The notes beneath the pieces are model-generated. The model made no database searches. It saw nothing but the letters and a program-made list of their open reading frames with translations, and was not told where the DNA came from. Below, piece after piece: positions 15,593 through 23,713 of a stretch of 27,048 bases of DNA. A program made the translations under genes and the position numbers. The stretch is taken from positions 1 to 27,048 of IMG/VR virus record IMGVR_UViG_3300010399_000073; one strand, 5' to 3'. Every line of letters begins with the position of its first letter. The stretch's first letter is position 1. This DNA is from a virus.

Positions 15593-18021
15593 CCGACGAG
15601 GAGCTGCAAGCCTCGCTGCTCCAGCCGGCGCCCGCGGAGGCGCCGCCAGACCTGGACCCAGACGCGGCGCTCCAGGCCGAGCTGCTGCAGCCCGTGGACG
15701 CACCGCAGGGGCCGCAGCCGGCGCGCGCGGCGGACGGGCGCGTGTACGTGGTTTCGCCGCTCGGAAATCTGGGCACGGTCGACGAGGCGGAACTCCCGGC
15801 GCTTGGCGATGGCTACCAGCTCGCCACGCCCGAGCAGGTAGCCAAGCAGATCGAGACGGAGGAATACGGCGACGTCGGTTCGCAGGTGGCGGCCGGCCTC
15901 GAGGGCGCCGCGCAGGGGGCCACGCTGGGCGCCTACGGCGCGGTCGCCGGCCTGGTCGACGATGGCTACGACCGCGAGCGTCGGCTACGTGAAGAGTACA
16001 ACCCGGTTACGTCGACCGTGGGCCAGGTGGTGGGCGCTGTGGCCCCCGCGCTGCTCTCCGGCGGCGCCGGCGCGGCGGGCACGGCTGCGCGCCTGCTTCC
16101 GGCCGGCCTCGAGGCGAGCCTGGGCGCCAAAATGGCTGCGTCGCTCGGCAGCAAGGCCGCGGCGTGGGGCGCCGGCAAGGCAGGCCAGCTGGCGGTGCGC
16201 GCGGCGGCCACGGGGCTCGAGAGCGCGGCGGACGTGGCGCTGCGCACAGTGCTCGACGACGCGGCGAACGGCGACGTGGACATCACAGCCGAGCGCATGC
16301 TCGATCACGCTTGGAGCGGCCTCACGACGGGCGCCGCGCTCGAGCTCGGCATGGCCGGCCTGGGAGCGGCGGGGCGCGCGGTCGGGCGCGGTGCCAAGCG
16401 GGCCGCGGGCGCGCTGATGGACAGCCTCCCGAGCGTTTCCGAGGCTGCGGGCGAGGCGGCCTACAAGGCGGCTGTGGGCCGCACGAACCGCGCTTCGCAG
16501 CGCATGGCCGAGCGCTACGGCGGCGCCGCGGCGGTGGGGCAGACGCTCCTGCAGAAGGAGCTCGTGCGCGCGGGCGACACGGTGGAGGAAATCGCCGAGC
16601 GACTCCCCGCCGCGCGCGAGGCCGCGGGTCAGCGCCTCTCGGCGATGCTGGACGAGGTGGGCGAGGGCGTGACGAGCCGGCCGGCGGTGCTGCAGCGGAT
16701 CGAGGACGAGGTGATCGCCCCGCTCGACATGCCGGGCACGCGGGACGTCGCGAATGCGGTGCGCTCGAAGCTGCAGGCCAGCGGCCTGGCCGAGGCGCTC
16801 AGCTCGGGGGACGAGATCACGCTGCGCGAGCTTCACGAGCTGCGGCGCGCGTTCGACACCCGGCCGGACCTCAAGTGGAACTCCGCCAACACCGCGGACC
16901 TTGCGACCGACTCCATGCGCGACATCCGACGCGTCTTGGAAGACACGTTCGAGCAGGCATCGGACGGCGTGGCTAAGGGCGATTTTCTCGCGCGCTTGAA
17001 GCAGGCGAAGCGCGAGTACAGCCACCTTGCGCTCGCGGCAAAGCAGGCTGAGGAAGGCGTGCTCACCGCGCGCGCCAACAACCGCATGGGCCTCAACGAC
17101 GTGCTAGCGGGCGTGGGCGGAGCCGCGGCGCTCGGGGACCCGCTGGGCGGCCTCGCCACGGGCGTGGTTAGCCAGGTGGTGCGCCCGCGATTCGAGTCGA
17201 CGGTGGCCGCGGGCCTCTATCGCCTCTCCCGCAAGGCGGAGACCACGACGATGCTGGGGCGGCTCGCGGAGGGCGCGGCCGAGGCGCAGCAGCGTGTGGT
17301 GCGCCAGGCCGACTCGGCCGTGCGCGCCGTGTTCGAGCCCGACCGGCGCGCGGTAGCGCGGACTGCGGTCAAGCTCGCCTCAGCGCGCGAGATCCAGCGC
17401 GCAACCGAAAAAGCGGTCGCGCTGCAGAATCCCGACTCGCCCGAGTCGAAGCATCTCGACGCCAGCGTGGCCGAGATCGCCCAGCAGGACCCGCAGCTCG
17501 CGGCGGTGCTGCGCGACAAGGTGACCGCGCGCGCGGCCTTCATCGCCAGCAAGGTCGCGCCGCCGCTCGACGCGTCCGACCCGCTGCAGCGCACGCCGGG
17601 GCGTGTGGACGCGCAGACGGCGCGGCGCAACGGGCGCTACGTCCAAGCCGCCATGAATCCGCAGGCCGCGCTCGAGCGGCTCTCTGCGGGCGTGGGATCG
17701 GTCGAGGACATCGAAACGCTGCGGGCGCTCACGCCGCGCCTGTACGACATCTTCGTCCAGCGCGCGAAGCTGCGTGTGGATGCCTCGAAGCGCGCCCCCA
17801 CGGCGCGCGAGCGCATGAAGCTCGCGTACCTGCTCGGCATGCCGATGTCCTCTGCGGGCGAGCAGGTCGCCTGGTACCAGGGTATTCAGCAGCCCGCGTC
17901 GGAGCAGCAGCAGAATCCCAACCTCGCGCCGGTTACGCCGCGCGCGAAGGTGAACACCGATATGGACCCGCGCGATGAGGTCTGGGCGTCGCGCACCGAT
18001 GAAATCATGGCCGGACAGTAG
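15589..18021 (+). CDS. Large internal/ejection protein
   Basis: An 810-residue protein that starts at GTG 15589 in a GTGA overlap. Near the N-terminus a short motif is duplicated (ELQASLLQP and ALQAELLQP). Residues about 100-300 are very rich in Ala/Gly with hydrophobic stretches (AQGATLGAYGAVAGLV, GQVVGAVAPALLSGGAGAAG), resembling the membrane-interacting regions of podovirus ejection proteins. A charged helical region follows (about 300-520), then another Ala/Gly-rich stretch and a final charged part. I see no transglycosylase Glu motif such as in T7 gp16. Role: probably ejected to help move DNA across the envelope. Confidence 0.68.
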   Translation: MTDEELQASLLQPAPAEAPPDLDPDAALQAELLQPVDAPQGPQPARAADGRVYVVSPLGNLGTVDEAELPALGDGYQLATPEQVAKQIETEEYGDVGSQVAAGLEGAAQGATLGAYGAVAGLVDDGYDRERRLREEYNPVTSTVGQVVGAVAPALLSGGAGAAGTAARLLPAGLEASLGAKMAASLGSKAAAWGAGKAGQLAVRAAATGLESAADVALRTVLDDAANGDVDITAERMLDHAWSGLTTGAALELGMAGLGAAGRAVGRGAKRAAGALMDSLPSVSEAAGEAAYKAAVGRTNRASQRMAERYGGAAAVGQTLLQKELVRAGDTVEEIAERLPAAREAAGQRLSAMLDEVGEGVTSRPAVLQRIEDEVIAPLDMPGTRDVANAVRSKLQASGLAEALSSGDEITLRELHELRRAFDTRPDLKWNSANTADLATDSMRDIRRVLEDTFEQASDGVAKGDFLARLKQAKREYSHLALAAKQAEEGVLTARANNRMGLNDVLAGVGGAAALGDPLGGLATGVVSQVVRPRFESTVAAGLYRLSRKAETTTMLGRLAEGAAEAQQRVVRQADSAVRAVFEPDRRAVARTAVKLASAREIQRATEKAVALQNPDSPESKHLDASVAEIAQQDPQLAAVLRDKVTARAAFIASKVAPPLDASDPLQRTPGRVDAQTARRNGRYVQAAMNPQAALERLSAGVGSVEDIETLRALTPRLYDIFVQRAKLRVDASKRAPTARERMKLAYLLGMPMSSAGEQVAWYQGIQQPASEQQQNPNLAPVTPRAKVNTDMDPRDEVWASRTDEIMAGQ

Positions 18022-18029
18022 GAGAGCAC

Positions 18030-18470
18030 ATGGCCTCGAACGCCGAAATCAAAGCAGCGAGCTACTACGGACCGAGAGCATCCGCCACTCCGACGAACGG
18101 AGACCCCGGCCTCAACACGATCCGCTTCGCGACGTCAGAGGTCGCGGCATCGCCAGAGATGAACTCGGACACGATGCAGGACGGAAGGCCCGTCTATCCG
18201 TACCAGGGGAAGTACGTCAACATCAAAAACGAGCACGCTTCGCTGGGCCTGGACGTGGCGTTTTCCGTGGCAGCTCAGACGTTGGTGTACGGGCAGACGT
18301 CGGCATCGTTCGCGGCCGGCGATGCGCGCGCCGGATGGAACCTGTCCCCCGGGGAGACGATCAGCGCGATCGTCCCCAATGATGCCAAGTTCTTCAACCA
18401 CATCCTCGAATCTGCGGGCACTGGCAAAGTCGCCATTCGCTGCAGCGAGGGGAACGTCGGGAACAAGTAA
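18030..18470 (+). CDS. Small beta-rich structural protein
   Basis: A 146-residue protein with a good ribosome binding site (TAGGAGAG) before ATG 18030. A short unstructured N-terminus is followed by beta strands (KYVNIKNEHASLGLDVAFSV, AAQTLVYGQTSASF, GETISAIVPNDAKFFNHI, GKVAIRCSEGN). It resembles compact beta-sandwich virion proteins. Its stop overlaps the tailspike ATG (TAATG), so a tail or decoration role is likely. I do not recognise the family. Confidence 0.65.
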   Translation: MASNAEIKAASYYGPRASATPTNGDPGLNTIRFATSEVAASPEMNSDTMQDGRPVYPYQGKYVNIKNEHASLGLDVAFSVAAQTLVYGQTSASFAAGDARAGWNLSPGETISAIVPNDAKFFNHILESAGTGKVAIRCSEGNVGNK

Positions 18471-20698
18471 TGCTCGTTTGGCCCAACATCGGACTGACTG
18501 TGTACGCGGAGGATCTGGTCACTCAGATCCCCGACACGAGCGCCGATGTGCCGAACACCAAGTATTACCGCGACCTAAAGGCAGCCTTTGCCCTGCTGGA
18601 CTACGACCCGCTTGAACTAAGCGGCGATCCGATTGCGGTACCGGCGATCACGCGCATCTCGGCGGGACTTGTCGGGCAGTTGACGCTGGGCTTATCGTCG
18701 CGGCCTGGACTGAGCGACGGAGAGTCCGTTATCACGTCTGGGTTCGCAGCAGCAGGCGACCGCGGAGGGGACGAGTATAAGTTTTTCGCGGGCGCGAGCG
18801 GCGGACAGATCAACGGCACCGACTTCGGCCGCATCGACTGCCCCAACGGGCAGTACCGGCTGCAATACAAGCAAAACACAGTGAGGGCGTCATCCTTCGG
18901 CGCCGGCCTCGGTCTCGGCTCGGACGGCGATCGGTTGCGCGCGGCGTGCCTGACGCTGGCCTCTACCGGAGGCGTCGTAGAGCTCGGACCCGGCACGTTC
19001 ACGCTCAGCAACAACTCGTTCGTGGCGCTGCTGCTGGCAGACAACGTCACGGTGCGCGGCGCTGGCATGGATGTGACAAAGCTGGTGCTCCCCGGCACGT
19101 GGAGCCCGGCCATCCATTTCCAGGGCAATAGTCGCTGCGCAGTTGAGGACCTGACGATCGAGCTGCAGGCGTTCGTGGACTTCATTACCGCCATCAACGC
19201 GAACGCCGCAACGGACTGCGCTGTGCGACGCTGCCGCATCTACATGACAGACGCCGCTGCGGCCAGCGCGACTCTGGGAGAGTCCACGCTCCATGCTGTG
19301 CTCGCGCAGGGCGGCACGCGGCTGATTGTCGAGGACTGCGAGATCCGAAACATGCAGCTCAAGATGGCGGGCGATAGCGGCGGTGACGGCTGCTGGGTTC
19401 GGCGCAATCGCATTGAGAAGCCGCTCAACTACGCGGTGTCGTATGTCGCGGCGGATAGCGTCGCGGTGCCCGATCCTATCCTGAATCGCTGCTACATAGA
19501 GGACAACGTCATCAAGGACTCGTGGAGCGGCGGCGCCATCTACGTCGGGCCAGACGGGGAGCAGTTCTCGGTCGCGGAGATGGACACAATCCACATCCTT
19601 CGCAACACCATCTACGGCAGCGTGGAATCGATTCCAGACGGCGAGCATTTTGGGATCTTGCTGCGCACCGCGCGGTACAGCCGCGACTTCCGTGTCTGCG
19701 GCAATACCATCATCAACGATGAGGGCACGTACGATGGCTCGTACGGAATCCGAGTGCAGTCAGTGGACACGACTGACGACGTCGACGGGCTCGACGTCTC
19801 TGACAACTACGTCGACGGCGCCGACCACGCTGGCGTCTGGATCAACGTCACCGGGCGGAACATCCGGGCCAGCCGTAACGTGCTCAAGCGCTGCCGCGGT
19901 CTCTATCTGGTCGCCGACCATGGCGACATACACGACGCTCTCGTGAGCGAGAACGAGTGCGACGCGACCGTGATTTACGGGCTTCGCTTCGTTACTGACT
20001 CTGGCAGCATCTACGGCCTCACGGTCGCAAACAACAAGGTGTGTGACGTCAACGGATCCGGCTCCGGAGCCGCAGGAAACGCTGGGTATCACTACGAGGC
20101 CACTTCGGGGCGAAGGATCGAAGCGACGAGCCGCGGCAACACAGCGCGCAACAAGTCGCGGACCGACATGGGCTACGGCGCGTGGATGTACGGCCAGGGC
20201 ACGGTCGACGTCCACTTCGAAGGCGACCGATTCTACGACCTGCACACGGGATTTTTGAAACGCGTGATCGGCCCAGCGTCGGACGAGCTCGCGGCCGGCT
20301 TCGCCACAGGCCGCGGCAACCACGGAGTCGGCACGGTGCCGTGTACGCGCGAGGTGACGATCAGGCTGTCGGACGTCAGTACCGCAAGCTCGGCTTCCGT
20401 CAAGAGCCCCTGCGCCGGCAAGATCATCGGCCGCCGTGGCTACCTCGGGGGCCCGATCACGGGCGCAAACTCGGTCATCACCGCCGCTCTGCAGCCGGCC
20501 GCAGGCGGTGGTTACACGAACATCACCGGCACGCTGACGGTCGTGGCAAGCGGGTCCGCGCGTGGTTCGCGGTTCCAGTCTGTACCGAGCGCGAACAACA
20601 CCGTGGAGAGGGCCGGGGACATTCAGATCTCCACGGACGGCGCTTCGTCAACAGCGGCTGTGTACGACGAGACGCTGATCATCCAGGAGGACGTATGA
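18470..20698 (+). CDS. Tailspike, right-handed parallel beta-helix
   Basis: A 742-residue protein. The first ~145 residues are likely the virion-binding and trimerisation part. From about residue 150 the pectate-lyase superfamily signature appears: GDRLRAACLTLASTGGVVEL then PGTFTLSNNSFVALLLADNV. This is followed by many helix rungs with N-x-I/V and short beta repeats (ILRNTIYGS, VCGNTIIND, VSDNYVDGADHAGVWI, ASRNVLKRC, VANNKVCDV). The C-terminal ~150 residues are a separate beta-rich region, possibly a jelly-roll cap. Such spikes usually bind or cleave surface polysaccharide. Catalytic Asp/Glu cannot be assigned without a structural comparison. The ATG overlaps the preceding stop. Confidence 0.85.
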   Translation: MLVWPNIGLTVYAEDLVTQIPDTSADVPNTKYYRDLKAAFALLDYDPLELSGDPIAVPAITRISAGLVGQLTLGLSSRPGLSDGESVITSGFAAAGDRGGDEYKFFAGASGGQINGTDFGRIDCPNGQYRLQYKQNTVRASSFGAGLGLGSDGDRLRAACLTLASTGGVVELGPGTFTLSNNSFVALLLADNVTVRGAGMDVTKLVLPGTWSPAIHFQGNSRCAVEDLTIELQAFVDFITAINANAATDCAVRRCRIYMTDAAAASATLGESTLHAVLAQGGTRLIVEDCEIRNMQLKMAGDSGGDGCWVRRNRIEKPLNYAVSYVAADSVAVPDPILNRCYIEDNVIKDSWSGGAIYVGPDGEQFSVAEMDTIHILRNTIYGSVESIPDGEHFGILLRTARYSRDFRVCGNTIINDEGTYDGSYGIRVQSVDTTDDVDGLDVSDNYVDGADHAGVWINVTGRNIRASRNVLKRCRGLYLVADHGDIHDALVSENECDATVIYGLRFVTDSGSIYGLTVANNKVCDVNGSGSGAAGNAGYHYEATSGRRIEATSRGNTARNKSRTDMGYGAWMYGQGTVDVHFEGDRFYDLHTGFLKRVIGPASDELAAGFATGRGNHGVGTVPCTREVTIRLSDVSTASSASVKSPCAGKIIGRRGYLGGPITGANSVITAALQPAAGGGYTNITGTLTVVASGSARGSRFQSVPSANNTVERAGDIQISTDGASSTAAVYDETLIIQEDV

Positions 20699-21501
20699 GC
20701 CGTCGCGGGCGCTGCAGGCGGAACCCAGGCCAGAAGCGGTCGATCGATGTGCTGTTCGCGTCGCTTTTCCGCATCGGCGACTACCGGTTCGAGGCAGCCA
20801 CGTACGCGGCCGACGGCGTCGACCCCACGAAAGTGGCGAACTTCCCCAACACGCTCGACGTGGCCAAGACGCTCGCGGCAACAGGCGCTCAACAAGTCCT
20901 TCTGCCGACGACGAACGCTAACTTTGCCGGAGCGCTCACCGCCACGTTTGCCAGCCCGCTGCGCTACGACTCGAGCGAGGCTGCGAGCGCGTGGAATGCC
21001 GGCCACAACGGCAGCGGGTTCGAGATCTTCACCGGCTTCCGCCCAACCAGCGCCGTCGCCTTCGGCATGTTGCAGTGCACGCTGAGACTGCAGGACTCCG
21101 CCACGGTCAACGGCTTCATGCTCGGGTACCGGACGAGCGGGACAAACGGCCTGCACTTCCGCGTGGCGCGCTCGGCGGCCGGATTTCCGGTGGAGGCCGA
21201 CATTGCTGCAGGCGTGGCCGTCAACACGGCGACATACGCCAACGCCAGCTACAGCTCGACGTCCTCGCCGAACTACGCCCTGCGCCTCAAGGGCACGCTG
21301 ATCGCCAGCGGCGCGCAGGCGCAGGCTCCGAACGCCGGCAACGCGAGCGTTACGTTGCGCCTGGGCGCGAACGCCACATCGAATGACTTCCCGTTCGTCG
21401 GCGAGTGGCCGTTTACCTACATCTTCAAGCGCGTGCTCTCGCCGTACGAGCGGGCGATCGCGCAGCGCTACATCCAAGCCAGATTCGGGCTCGCACCGTG
21501 A
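20695..21501 (+). CDS. LamG/concanavalin A-like tail protein
   Basis: A 268-residue protein starting at ATG 20695 (ATGA overlap with tailspike, ribosome binding site AGGAGG). A basic N-terminus is followed by a beta sandwich of the LamG type: SGFEIFTGFRPTSAVAFGML, GFMLGYRTSGTNGLHF, YALRLKGTLIASG, SVTLRLGANA. It ends in the typical closing motif (GEWPFTYIFKRVLSPYERAIAQRYIQARFG). LamG domains often bind carbohydrates or act in host adhesion. Adjacent to the tailspike, it could be a second receptor-binding or spike-accessory protein. Confidence 0.76.
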   Translation: MSRRGRCRRNPGQKRSIDVLFASLFRIGDYRFEAATYAADGVDPTKVANFPNTLDVAKTLAATGAQQVLLPTTNANFAGALTATFASPLRYDSSEAASAWNAGHNGSGFEIFTGFRPTSAVAFGMLQCTLRLQDSATVNGFMLGYRTSGTNGLHFRVARSAAGFPVEADIAAGVAVNTATYANASYSSTSSPNYALRLKGTLIASGAQAQAPNAGNASVTLRLGANATSNDFPFVGEWPFTYIFKRVLSPYERAIAQRYIQARFGLAP

Positions 21502-21515
21502 GGAGAGGCAGCGTT

Positions 21516-21818
21516 ATGAACATGTCCAAGCTACTGCGAATCCTGGCCTTCGTCGGCGGCGCGATCGGCGCCGTAGTGGAGGCCATCGAGCTCGCGCAAA
21601 GGGCCGACGCGCAGGTGACGCCCACGCACCTGTACGCAGCTGGTTTCCTGGCGGCGGTGATGTTCGCGCTCAAGTGGCCGGGCGACATGACGGCGCGCGA
21701 GGCGCAGGAGCTCGAGGCGCGCGTGAAGCGCGAGAGCATCCTGCCTCCGCCGTCGCAGGAGACGCGCGACATGGTGGACATGCTGCGCGACGCGAAGATC
21801 AAGGAGCGGGAACCATGA
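21516..21818 (+). CDS. Holin-like membrane protein
   Basis: A 100-residue protein with two hydrophobic stretches, about residues 6-27 (LLRILAFVGGAIGAVVEAIEL) and 38-53 (HLYAAGFLAAVMFALKW), and a charged cytoplasmic tail ending KIKEREP. Two transmembrane segments with a charged C-terminus directly before an endolysin cluster are typical of holins or antiholins. AGGAGAGG lies just upstream of ATG 21516; ATG 21522 is an alternative that could give a shorter product. The stop overlaps the next ATG. Family unnamed; holin role inferred. Confidence 0.62.
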   Translation: MNMSKLLRILAFVGGAIGAVVEAIELAQRADAQVTPTHLYAAGFLAAVMFALKWPGDMTAREAQELEARVKRESILPPPSQETRDMVDMLRDAKIKEREP

Positions 21819-22018
21819 ACCCGCTCGCTCGCAAGGCCGCCGAGGTTGGCGCGCGCCTTGTGCCGCGCATCGCTCGCCGCATCGTCATTCGGCGCGCAGC
21901 GAAGGGGAAGCGCTTCGCCCGCTGGCTGATCGAGACGTTCGGCGAGCCCGAAGCGCAGGATCTGAAAGAGCTCGCACGCGAGTACGTCGAGGAGCTCGGC
22001 GAGAAGCGACAGAAGTGA
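21815..22018 (+). CDS. Small basic protein in the lysis cassette
   Basis: A 67-residue protein starting at ATG 21815 in an ATGA overlap with the holin-like gene. The first 40 residues are strongly basic and amphipathic (RLVPRIARRIVIRRAAKGKR); the remainder is an acidic helix (EPEAQDLKELAREYVEELGE). It may associate with the membrane or act on the holin, but that is only positional inference. No family recognised. Confidence 0.58.
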   Translation: MNPLARKAAEVGARLVPRIARRIVIRRAAKGKRFARWLIETFGEPEAQDLKELAREYVEELGEKRQK

Positions 22019-22058
22019 TCCGCGTGCCGCTGCCGCGGAGGTTGAGGAGGTTGCGACG

Positions 22059-22280
22059 ATGCAGGACGAGATCGCGGTGAAGCTGACCGACGCCATCGTG
22101 CAGCAGAGCGTGCTGCTCGAGCGCAACAGTCGCGCCCTCGAAGCGCTCGAGCACCGCATGGCGGTGCAGCCCAGCGCGCCGCTGTTCGACCCGCGTACGC
22201 TGGTGGTGCGCGCCATCCTCGTGGCCGGCGTCTCAGCGCTGGTCGGCGCCACGGTGGCGCTGGCGTGGGTGGCGCCGTGA
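22059..22280 (+). CDS. Small C-terminal-TM protein of lysis cassette
   Basis: A 73-residue protein with an N-terminal helix suited to a coiled coil (about residues 1-36, LTDAIVQQSVLLERNSRALEALEHR) and a single C-terminal transmembrane segment (LVVRAILVAGVSALVGATVALAW). GAGGTTGAGGAGG upstream of ATG 22059 supports initiation. It lies between the basic protein and the endolysin and its stop overlaps the endolysin GTG. It could be an antiholin, a one-TM holin or another lysis regulator; I cannot decide. Confidence 0.6.
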   Translation: MQDEIAVKLTDAIVQQSVLLERNSRALEALEHRMAVQPSAPLFDPRTLVVRAILVAGVSALVGATVALAWVAP

Positions 22281-22723
22281 CCCGCTTCACCGGTCTGGAT
22301 CAGCTGCTGCCGCCCGTGCGCGAGCGCGTCGAGCGGCTCATGGCCTGGCTGCGTGAGGACGGGTACGAGCCAATGCTGCACGAGACCTACCGCACGCCGG
22401 AACGCAGCGCCGAACTCGTGGCGGCCGGCAAGAGCCAAGTAAAGGGCGGGCCGTCGATGCACTGCTACCGCATCGCGGCGGACATCATCTGCGCGCGGCA
22501 CAAGTACGGCTGCGCGAACCACCGGTGCGACTTCTTCGACCGATTGCACGCGAAGGCCCTTGGGCTCGGCTTCACGCGCGTGCGGCTCACCGATCCCAAG
22601 ACCGGGCGCAAGTACTGGGACGGGGCGCACGTCCAGGCGGTGCCTGTCGCGATGCAAGCGACGGTGCGTCGCGCCCAGCCCGAGGAGATCGAGCAGCTTG
22701 CGCGCGAGTACCTCCGTGCCTGA
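22277..22723 (+). CDS. M15-type endolysin (D-Ala-D-Ala or L-Ala-D-Glu peptidase)
   Basis: A 148-residue peptidoglycan endopeptidase of the M15/VanY-like group. The two zinc-ligand motifs are visible: S60-M-H62...A67-A-D69, and W114-D115-x-x-H118 (H62, D69 and H118 as ligands, D115 the likely catalytic acid). The family's usual Gly in SxHxxGxAxD is Arg65 here. A short Cys/His cluster at residues 72-84 (CARHKYGCANHRC) could bind a structural zinc. No signal peptide is visible, so release through a holin is expected. GTG 22277 overlaps the preceding stop. It lies beside holin-like and spanin-like genes, as in a lysis cassette. Confidence 0.87.
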   Translation: MTRFTGLDQLLPPVRERVERLMAWLREDGYEPMLHETYRTPERSAELVAAGKSQVKGGPSMHCYRIAADIICARHKYGCANHRCDFFDRLHAKALGLGFTRVRLTDPKTGRKYWDGAHVQAVPVAMQATVRRAQPEEIEQLAREYLRA

Positions 22724-23162
22724 GTGGCTCGCAGGCCCAGCCATGGGCGGTGCGCTGGTGGGGCTGATCGTGGCCCTGGCGCACGCCATCCGGCGCCGTA
22801 GCGACGCCAGCGCGGCCAAGGAAGAGGCCAGCGCGGCTCAGGACGCTGCCAGCGCGAAGGCTGTCGTCGAACTCGTCGCGCAACTGGGGGACCTCCGCCG
22901 CGACCTGGACCGCGAGCAGGCTGCCAGGGAGCGACTGCAGCAGCAGGTCGATCAGCTCGAGCAGCAGCTCGGCGCCGCGTCCAGCCGGTGCGCCTATCTC
23001 GAGGGGCAGGTCGACCAGCTCACGCGCGAGGCCGGCGCGGAGCGTGCGCGCGCGACGCAGGCGGAGGCCCGGGCGGAGGCGCTGGCCGGCGAGCTCGGGG
23101 AGCTGCGACGCGCCATCCAGGGCGGGCACACGCTGCCGAGCGGGATCCCGCCGGCGCGCTAG
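22716..23162 (+). CDS. i-spanin-like protein
   Basis: A 148-residue protein with a short N-terminal transmembrane segment (about residues 8-24, AMGGALVGLIVALAHAI) followed by a basic RRR stop-transfer patch and a long Ala/Gln/Glu-rich coiled coil (residues ~30-135). This is the layout of Rz-type inner-membrane spanins, which with an outer-membrane lipoprotein disrupt the outer membrane at lysis. GTG 22716 overlaps the endolysin end by 8 bases. I did not find an outer-membrane spanin lipobox in or just after it. Ends the rightward late operon. Confidence 0.68.
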   Translation: MPEWLAGPAMGGALVGLIVALAHAIRRRSDASAAKEEASAAQDAASAKAVVELVAQLGDLRRDLDREQAARERLQQQVDQLEQQLGAASSRCAYLEGQVDQLTREAGAERARATQAEARAEALAGELGELRRAIQGGHTLPSGIPPAR

Positions 23163-23199
23163 CTGCGCAAAATGCGTGTTCTGTCAACTAGATCGCCCA

Positions 23200-23388
23200 T
23201 CAGGCGCCGGACGCATCGAGCGCGTCGTCCAGCTTGAGCATGAGCCGATCGCGCTCGTCCTCCAGCTTCTTGACCTTGCGCTCCAGGCGGCGGATCTCGC
23301 GCTCCTTCGCCTCCAGGCGCGGGCGCCACTCGTCAGCCGCTTCCATGCCTGCTATCTCGGCGTCGGTGTAGAAGTCGCGCGAACCCAT
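23200..23388 (-). CDS. Small coiled-coil protein
   Basis: A 62-residue protein on the minus strand. After residues 1-24 (acidic start DFYTDAEIAGMEAADEW) comes a heptad-like coil (LEAKEREIRRLERKVKKLE... LMLKLDDAL). A TGATG overlap with the zinc-ribbon gene supports ATG 23388; a GTG codon one triplet upstream (23391) is possible but would sit inside the ribosome-binding region GGGGAAG. Only 37 bases separate it from the convergent spanin-like gene. Confidence 0.63.
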   Translation of the reverse strand: MGSRDFYTDAEIAGMEAADEWRPRLEAKEREIRRLERKVKKLEDERDRLMLKLDDALDASGA

Positions 23389-23552
23389 CACTTCCCCGCT
23401 TTCTTCTCAGCCATGTCCGGCAACCTGAGCGCTGCAATGCGAACGCCGTTGACGACCTGTACGCGTGGTTCCTCGGCCCGCTTGGGCGGGCAGTACGGGC
23501 ACGTGCGCGTCATTTCTCCGACCAGGATTCCGCATCGTGGACACCACATCAT
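23388..23552 (-). CDS. 54-residue zinc-ribbon-type protein
   Basis: A short minus-strand gene. The protein starts MMWCPRCGILVGEM and has a second Cys pair CPYC about 14 residues later, giving a CPRC...CPYC arrangement as in small zinc ribbons, then a short beta/helix tail with final KKAGK. ATG 23552 overlaps the upstream stop (ATGA), GGGGAAGCG lies upstream, and its stop overlaps the next gene start (TGATG). All four overlaps fit translation in series. Function is unknown; small zinc ribbons in phages often bind nucleic acid or other proteins. Confidence 0.62.
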   Translation of the reverse strand: MMWCPRCGILVGEMTRTCPYCPPKRAEEPRVQVVNGVRIAALRLPDMAEKKAGK

Positions 23553-23713
23553 CGCTTCCCCTTCGGCCGCTTGCGCTTCCGCTCGGCCTGCAGCCGCTCG
23601 TACTCCTCGTTCTCCGGTGGCACTGCCGGCAGCCCGAGCTCGAGCCGCCGCTCCTGGGCGGCGCGGTCGACCCAGGCGAGCTGCTCAGCGGTGGGGCGGC
23701 GTCGGCGCTTCAT
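23549..23713 (-). CDS. Small basic protein
   Basis: A 54-residue, highly charged protein: an N-terminal KRRRR cluster, a helix around AEQLAWVDRAAQERRLELG, and a basic tail (QAERKRKRPKGKR). ATG 23713 overlaps the upstream gene stop (ATGA), and its stop overlaps the zinc-ribbon start. An open frame extends upstream but would overlap the 142-residue gene, so the internal ATG is preferred. Family unknown; basic ends could bind nucleic acid. Confidence 0.6.
   Translation of the reverse strand: MKRRRRPTAEQLAWVDRAAQERRLELGLPAVPPENEEYERLQAERKRKRPKGKR

Noticed and set aside
13925-15703. 592-codon minus-strand open frame opposite the ejection-protein genes
   Set aside because: Arg/Ala/Leu-rich shadow of the plus-strand gene; no domain and no operon partners.
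22020-22038. Hairpin CCGCG...CGCGG before the gene at 22059
   Set aside because: A 5-bp stem with 9-base loop and no T-tract in GC-rich DNA; expected by chance, too weak for a terminator.
22988-23191. Embedded outer-membrane spanin (Rz1-like) in another frame of the spanin gene
   Set aside because: No signal peptide and no lipobox Cys; the frame is Arg/Ala/Gly-rich shadow sequence.
23163-23199. Bidirectional terminator between convergent genes
   Set aside because: Only a 4-bp hairpin (CGCA-AAA-TGCG) and no T-tract on either strand.
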